Shown here: positions 57,354-64,000 of the stretch, one piece after another
Numbering within the stretch: the first letter of the stretch is position 1
How the letters are laid out: every line of letters starts with the position of its first letter
Assembly (NCBI GenBank): GCA_964017045.1
Contig: OZ024794.1
Coordinates: 37,602,210-37,666,209 of the forward strand
Source of the DNA: Omphiscola glabra
Taxonomy: Eukaryota > Mollusca > Gastropoda > Lymnaeidae
Direction of reading: 5' to 3'
DNA length: 64,000 nt
Translations under genes and position numbers: made by a program
The notes under the pieces: model-generated
Databases searched by the model: none
Told to the model about the DNA's origin: nothing
The model's input: only the letters and a program-made list of their open reading frames with translations

Positions 57354-57921
57354 AGAGATTAAATTCTCCATCTAAAACGGTCCGTAATAGCAAGTATGTT
57401 TTTTTCATTATAGTAACTTTAAAAGTCGTTTTTCTCAAAATCAGATTTTCATAATTTTTGTACCACAAATCTTGCTCTATCTCAAAAACTAGTTTATCAA
57501 TTAGTTTCATATTTTCAGGGTTTGTTGTGTATTCATATTATAACAATCCTGAGTATGCATATTTGATTTTCTGTATTATTTGTCATTTTATTAAAAATTT
57601 CGTAACCCCACCCCCTTTATTGTTTATATTTTTAAAACTTTGTTCACTGATTCATATATATTTTAAAATCTAAATAAGATTAGTTAATTCTAATACTCAC
57701 ACATATCAATATGGTGTATATCTTGCTAAAAATAAATTTTCAAACCATTCTGTTAATTGGTTTTTTAGAAAATGAGTTTTTTAATAATGTCCTTTTTTAC
57801 CATTTTTTGTCCTCTTTTTTTGTCCCCCGTGTCCTTGTTTATGAAAAAAAAAATTTTAAACTATTTTTCAACATGTATTAGTTATAGAGAATAAAATAAA
57901 CACAACCAAATTTAAATCGTA

Positions 57922-58167
57922 TCCGGAAATTTGATCAAACGGAAATTTAGTCGAATCTTTTTTTTAGTTTACACGTTAAAATTTTGGGTAAAATTTCTTT
58001 TTGAACGTATTATTTTGTTTTACTATATAATATATTGTGTTCGAATAGAAATTTGACGAAAATTTTAACGTGTGAACTGAAAAACATATTCGACCAAATT
58101 TCCGTTCGATCAAATTTCCGTCGATCAATTTTCCGTCGACGAAATTTCTTTCGATCAAATTTCCGGG
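57922..58167. mobile_element. Palindromic MITE, copy 2
   Basis: Same family as 38638-38849: starts TCCGGAAATTTGATC after a TA, ends GATCAAATTTCCGGG, with AAATTTCCGTCGATCAA-type arms. The right flank TA is changed to GA. The two copies differ mainly in the AT-rich loop. Confidence 0.82.
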
Positions 58168-58219
58168 AACCAATTTAAATATATTGTTAGTTTAGTTTTT
58201 TCCTTCATCTCTTGTTATA

Positions 58220-58482
58220 TCCCCCCTTAAAATATACGGATCATCAAATATATCGAGCGTAGCGATATTTCATACATTCCACTAATTGTAATCGGTTAAG
58301 TACACCAGATTGCATTCGTTTTAAACTGTTTAAAATGACATTTTAGTCGTTTTTAATTAAAAACATATATAATCGTTCTATTGTTTTTATCCATTTTGTT
58401 CCGGGGGGCACTTGACATTCCCCGGGAGGGGGCAATCCCCCCCCCCCATCCCCCGGAGAGATACCTGAAAGAAACCCTACTG
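58220..58482 (+). repeat. CAGTGTTTCTTTCAG repeat family, copy 3
   Basis: Matches 44640-44885 closely (ATATACGGATCATCAA, TTCCACTAAT, GTAATCGGTTAA) and ends CTGAAAGAAACCCTACTG, a slightly altered terminus. The poly-G block is expanded as CCCCGG palindromic sequence. Confidence 0.75.
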
Positions 58483-58489
58483 TCATCCT

Positions 58490-58915
58490 TCCACGTGCAT
58501 GAACTTTAGCTAACCCAAATTCGGCAACGCCACAAGGGTGTGGTTTAATTATAAATAGTCTTGCTCGAGGTACTTATTCAAAGCCGAACCCATTTCTAAA
58601 AATGTCTCTGAAACAGACTATATATACGCCTATCGAGATAGTGATTTTTCAATTTGCTATACGAGACAAATATTTGTTTACTAATATTTACCGTGTGTGT
58701 ATGTTCTTTTTCAACATTGTACCGGTACAAGTGATCACTCTACTGTAAGTCAATAGCTTAAGTTTTAATTCTTTTGATTTTGTAAATGTTTAATTAGCTT
58801 AATAAAATTATTAAATGTAATTAGCCCGAGTTTGGGTATCGTTTTTGTATTACTGTATTTAATTTATGGTATCGTCTTTTGTTGTGTACTGTTTGTCAAC
58901 GAGCCATATTATATT
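58490..58915 (+). repeat. Solo LTR related to the gypsy element, copy 2
   Basis: Starts within CCTTCCACGTGCATGA (also in the 3' LTR) and ends TATGGTATCGTCTTTTG, TGTACTGTTTG and AACGAGCCATA, as the copy at 36963-37560. The first bases of the LTR appear lost where the preceding repeat ends. Confidence 0.6.
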
Positions 58916-59124
58916 AAAGTAAGAGGTTAAAAATCTCTATAGAACCAATGCCAAAATTTTTTAATGGGAGAAACACTGAAGCTTTATTTTACTCCAAATT
59001 TATCTGAATGACAATGATTCGTAACATACTTGATACAATAAACTTTCCACTCCGTCAAAATTTCTATTATCGAATATTATCATCGGACAACACATTTTGT
59101 AATCATATTATATCATCATATCTT

Positions 59125-60566
59125 ATCATATATATATGATTGTTTGTGGGTTTGTTTGTTTGTTTGTGGGTCTGTTCCACAAAGGCTTTTACACGGATTG
59201 ATGGATCTTGACCAAACTTGGCACATATATCCATCATTATCCAGAAGGAACTCTTAAGGGGTTGAGAACTTTTAATAACATTTCGTGTGGGGCCGGGGGC
59301 CCCGAATTCGTTTTTTTCTTATATGAGCTATATAAATATCAATAGGCTTAATACTCCTACTCTAATGGATGGATCTTGACTGAACTTAGTTCACATACAC
59401 TTGATTATCCATACTCAAGTACTAAAGGGTACCGAACTCATAATATCCATTCCTGGGGGGCCGGGGGCCCCATTTCATTTTTCCTTATATAAGCTATATA
59501 AATATTAATAGGCTCTGAAAACACTTTAGGTTCTATGTGATTTGATGGATATAAGTCTAGGGTGGTAGTAATGCACTTCACTGTCCGTACTGAAACACCG
59601 GGGGATTTAAAACTATTAATATCCAATCTAGAATTTTCCAGAAAGTTCGATAACTTTAAAGCGTTATATCTATGGCAATATTCAATAGATTTTAATGGGA
59701 CAAATTTAAAATTTTAACTTCATAACTTACCCGAATGATTTTTATAGGGCCCCATCTCAGGCAAAACTAATTCGGTACAATTATGGAATGGGCCCCCGGG
59801 GCCCCTCTTTTAACTTAAATTTACTATAGTTATAGAAATGCATTTAGTTGTATAATTTTTCAAGTTTAAAAAATAGTTACTTAAACAAGACAGTTTTTAC
59901 ACAGTTCGAGAAGGATAATACATTTAATCTAGAATGTTCCAAAAAGTTCTATTGGTCAATAGGCTTAATACTCCTAGATTAATGGATGGAATTGACCAAA
60001 TTTGGTACATGTATCCATCATTATCCGGGAGGAACTCTTAAGGGGTTATGAACTTTATACGTTATTCCGTTTGGGGCCGGGGGCCCCGAAATTAATTTTT
60101 ATTTATATGAGCTATATAAATAAAATAACCAACAAATACTCCTATTTGAGTAGATGGATGTTGACCAAACTTAGTACGCAAACACTTTATTATCCATATT
60201 TAAATAACGTAGGTTACTGAACTTATAATATCCATTTCTTTGGGGCTGGGGGCCCCATTCAATTTTTCCTTATATAAGCTTTATATAAATATCAATAGGC
60301 TTAGACCGGTACCCCATCGGTATCGGGATCCGACAGCTATCGTTATCCCACTGGTATCGAGATACCTCCGGGATCGGAATACCGATGGGATTGGGATCAT
60401 ACTGGAATTGGGATCAAAAGGGATCAGAATCCCATCGGGAAACGATAAATTAACGGGAGCGGGATGGAACGGGATCCTACAGAGAACTGTATCCTAGCGG
60501 GATCTGTAGGTCACCGGGATCGGGGGTCCTAATGCAATCCCGGGCCACGCCGGGTATATCGGCTAG
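59125..60566 (+). mobile_element. Non-autonomous Helitron copy H3
   Basis: First of a head-to-tail run of four. Ends with the hairpin CCCGGGCCACGCCGGG, then TATATCGGCTAG. The body alternates GATGGATCTTGACCAAAC and GGGGCCGGGGGCCCC blocks, with the CGGGAT-type field at 60305-60540. No coding capacity. Short Ile/Arg-rich frames over the field are artefacts. Confidence 0.83.
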
Positions 60567-62173
60567 TATATATATAAAAGTGAAAATTTGTGGCGGTGTT
60601 TGTTTGTTCCACAAAGGATTTTACATGGATTGATGGATCTTGACAAAACTTGGCACATATATCCATCATTATCCAGAAGGAACTCTTAAGGGGTTGAGAA
60701 CTTTTAATATTATTTCGTTTCGGGCCGGGCGCCCCGAGTTCGTTTTTTTCTTATATGAGCTATATAAAAAATGTTCAAACAAATACTCCTCCGTGAATGG
60801 ATAGATATCGATAAAACTTAGTACACGTACACTTGATTATCCATATTCAAATACCGAAGGGTACTGAACTCATAATATCCATTCTCATGGGGCCGGGGGC
60901 CCAATTTCATTTTTCCTTATATGAGCTATATAAATAGCGATAAGCTTAATACTCCTACATGAATGGATGGATCTTGACCAAACTTAGTACACATACACTT
61001 GATTATCCATACTCAAATACAAAAGGGTACTGAACTCATAATATCCATTCCTCAGGGGCCTGGGGCCCCATTTCATTTTTCCTTATATAAGCTATATAAA
61101 TATTAATAGGCTCTGAAAACACTTTAGGTTCTATGTGATTTGATGGATATAGGCTTAGCTTTGTTGCAATACACTTCTTAGTCCATATGGAAATAACGGT
61201 GGATGTAAAACTAATAATATCCAATCTAGAATTTTCCAGAAAGTTCGATAACTTTAAAACGCTATATCTATGGCATTATGCAATAGATTTTAATGGGACA
61301 AATTTAAAATTTTAACTTCATATCTTAACTGAATGATTTTTGTAAGGCTTCATCTCAGGCAAAACTAATTCGGTACAATTATGGAATAGGCCCCGGGGCC
61401 CCTCTTTTAAATTAAATATACTACAGTTATAGAAATGCATTTAGTTGTATAATTTTTCGTATTCGAAGAATAATTACTTAGAAAATACAGTTTTTACACA
61501 GTTCGAGGAGGATAATAAATTTAATCTAGAAAGTTCCAGAAAGTTCTATAAGTCAATAGGCTTAATACTCCTAGATTAATGGATGGATCTTGACCAAATT
61601 TGGCAGATATATCCATCATTATCCGGAAAGGAACCATAATGGGTTATGAACTTTTTATGACATGCCGTTTGGGGCCGGGGGCCCCGAATTCGTTTTTTTC
61701 TTATATGAGCTATATAATTAAAATGACTGACAAATACTCCTGCATGAATAGATGGATTTTGACCAAACTTAGTACACACATATTTGATTATCCATACTCA
61801 AATACCGAAGTGTACTGAACTCATAATATCCACCCCTCTAAGGCCGGGGGCCCTATTTCATTTTTCCTTATATAAGCTATATATAAATATCAATAGGCTT
61901 AGACCGGGACCAAACTGGTATCGGGATCCGACAGCTATCGTCAACCCACTGGTATCGAGCTTTCACCGGGATCGAAATACCGACGGGATTGGGATGATAC
62001 CGGAATCGGGATCCAGAGGGATGAGAATCCCACCGGGAAACTGTATACTAACGGGAGCGGGATACTGACGGATTGGGAGCCCACCGGGATCGGAAAAATT
62101 ATAAGGCTGTAGACTTTTAAAGTTCCTTCGTTCCGAATGCTCTCCCGGCAAATTTGCCGGGTATATCGGCTAG
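60567..62173 (+). mobile_element. Non-autonomous Helitron copy H4
   Basis: Starts TATATATATAAAAGTGAAAA directly after the CTAG of H3 and ends with a near-perfect hairpin CCCGGCAAATTTGCCGGG, TATATCGG and CTAG. Same block order as H3 and H5, about 1.6 kb. Confidence 0.86.
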
Positions 62174-63761
62174 TATATATATAAAAGTGAAAATGTGTCT
62201 GTTTGTTTGTACCACAAAGGCTTTTACATGGATTGATGGATCTTGACCAAACTTGGCACATGTATCCATCATTATCCAGAAGGAACTCTTAAGGGGTTGA
62301 GAACTTTTAACAACATTTCGTGTGGGGCCGGGGGCCCCGAATTCGTTTTTTTTTCTTATATGAGCTATATAAAAATGTTCAAACGAATACTCCTACGTGA
62401 ATGGATGGATATCGAGAAAACTTAGTACACGTACACTTTATTATCCATATTCAAATATCGAAGGGTACTGAACTCATAATATCCATTCTCCTGGGGCCGG
62501 GGGCCCCATTTCATTTTTCCTTATATGAGCTATATAAATAGCGATAAGCTTAATACTCCTACATGAATGGATGGATCTTGACCAAACTTAGTACGCAAAT
62601 ACTTGATTATCCATACTCAAATATTAAAGGGTACTGAACTCATAATATACATTCCTCTGGGGCCGGGGACCCCATTTCATTTTTCCTTATATAAGCTATA
62701 TAAATATTAATAGGCTTAGACAACACAATATGCTCTATGTAAATTGATGGATATTGGCCTAGGGTGGGGAGCAATACACTTCACTGTCCTTACTGAAACA
62801 TTGGTGGATTTAAAACTAACAATATCAAATCTAGAATTTTCCAGAAAGTTCGATAACCCTAAAACGCTATATCTGTGGCATTATTCAATAGATTTGAATG
62901 GGACAAATTTAAAATATTAGCTCATTACTTACGTAATTGATTTTTATAGGGCCCCATCTCCGGCAAAACAATTTTGGAAAAATTATGGAATGGGCCCCCG
63001 GGGCCCCTCTTTTAACATAAATGTACTTTAGCTATAGAAATGCATTTAGTGGTATAATTTTTCGCATTTGAAGAATAATTACTTAGAAAAGACAGTTTTA
63101 CACGTTTCGAGGAGGATAATACATTTAATCTAGAATGTTCCAGAAAGTTCTCAATAGGCTTAATACTCCTACATGGATGGATGGATTTTGACCAAATTTG
63201 GCACATATATCCATTATTATCCGGAAGGAACTCTTAAGGGGTTATGAACTTTTTATGACATTCCGTTTGGGGCCGAGGGTCCAAAATATCGTTTTTTCCT
63301 TATATGAGCTATATAAATTCAATTAACAGCAAATACTCCTACATGAGAAGATGGATCTTGACCAAAATTAGTACTTATACACTTGATTATCCATATTCAA
63401 ATACCGAAGGTTACTGGACTTATAATATCCATTTCTCTTTGGCAGGAGGCCCCATTTAATTTTTCCTTATATAACCTATATATAAATATCAATAGGCTTA
63501 GACCGGTATCCCACCGGTATCGGGATCCGACAACTATCGTTATCCATTGATATCGAGATACCACCGGAATCGGAATACTGACGGGATTGGGATCATACCG
63601 GAATTGCGATCCAGAGGGATCAGAAACCCGTATACTAACGGAACCGGGATACCAACGGGATTGGGAGCCCACCGGGATCGGAATAATTATAAGGCTGTGA
63701 ACCGTTGCAGTTCATTCGTTCCGAATGCTATCCCGGCAAATTTGCCGGGTATATCCGCTAG
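62174..63761 (+). mobile_element. Non-autonomous Helitron copy H5
   Basis: Same 5' start (TATATATATAAAAGTG) abutting H4, same internal blocks, CGGGAT-type field at 63510-63690, and 3' end CCCGGCAAATTTGCCGGG, TATATCCG, CTAG. About 1.6 kb, nearly the same length as H4. Confidence 0.86.
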
Positions 63762-64000
63762 TCATATCATATATATAAAAGTGAAAATCTGTTTGTTTGT
63801 TTGTCCGCTCCACAAAGGCTTTTACACGGATTGGTGGATCTTGACCAAACTTGTCACATATATCCATGGTTATCCAGAAGGAACTCTTAAGGGGTCGAGA
63901 ACTTTTAATAACATTTCGTGTGGGGCCGGGGGCCCCGAATTCGTTTTTTTCTTATATGAGCTATATAAAACAATTACAAACAAATACTCCTACGTGAATG
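63762..64000 (+). mobile_element. Non-autonomous Helitron copy H6, cut by the window end
   Basis: Begins TCATATCATATATATAAAAG immediately after the CTAG of H5. The leading TC is the canonical Helitron 5' dinucleotide. It continues with the shared GATCTTGACCAAACTTG block and runs off the window. Confidence 0.8.

Noticed and set aside
60240..62261. Ile/Pro/Arg-rich frames recurring in each Helitron copy
   Set aside because: They lie over the degenerate CGGGAT field, occur in both strands and differ in frame and length between copies, so they are not conserved proteins.

Overview
This window looks like nuclear DNA of an animal, most likely a gastropod mollusc. That is an inference from an AT-rich background, GT-AG introns, a chemosensory-type rhodopsin-like GPCR, secreted ShKT modules joined by Thr/Pro linkers, and the mix of mobile elements (hAT, Helitron, Penelope-like, APE-type LINEs, Ty3/gypsy). 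No rRNA, tRNA, CRISPR array or bacterial operon was seen.

Only two host protein genes can be supported. The first is a two-exon GPCR on the + strand (5300-7199). The second is a long - strand gene (41149 down to 8139) assembled here from eight small exons: a signal-peptide exon, five six-cysteine ShKT exons, a short Thr-rich linker exon and a Thr/Pro-rich terminal exon. Every intron in that gene is phase 1. Everything between about 8.1 and 41.1 kb is therefore probably intron, packed with transposons and satellites.

Layout. 1-5 kb: hAT-type repeats and an 18-bp minisatellite. 5-7 kb: GPCR. 8-15 kb: the 3' exons of the ShKT gene, a 2.5-kb hAT relic with a perfect 8-bp target duplication, and a minisatellite made of copies of the 3' half of an ShKT exon. 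15-26 kb: a TA-flanked TIR element, a Helitron relic with a helicase C-terminus, about 700 bp of pure (TATC)n, LINE fragments, and a Penelope-like element with a GIY-YIG nuclease relic. 31-37 kb: two head-to-tail Helitron copies, each hit by a hAT element of one TIR family. 37-45 kb: a solo LTR, nested MITEs, a GC-rich island and the signal-peptide exon. 45-50 kb: two LINEs with recognisable target duplications. 52-57.4 kb: a broken Ty3/gypsy element with the order gag-PR-INT-RT-RNaseH (Gmr1-like) and a 3' LTR. 59-64 kb: four further head-to-tail Helitron copies running off the window.

The best candidates for something unusual are the Helitron concatemers, the tandem amplification of an exon end with its splice donor, the phase-1 modular ShKT gene, and the gypsy element with copia-like domain order. 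All transposon coding regions are broken by stops or frameshifts, so none appears active here.
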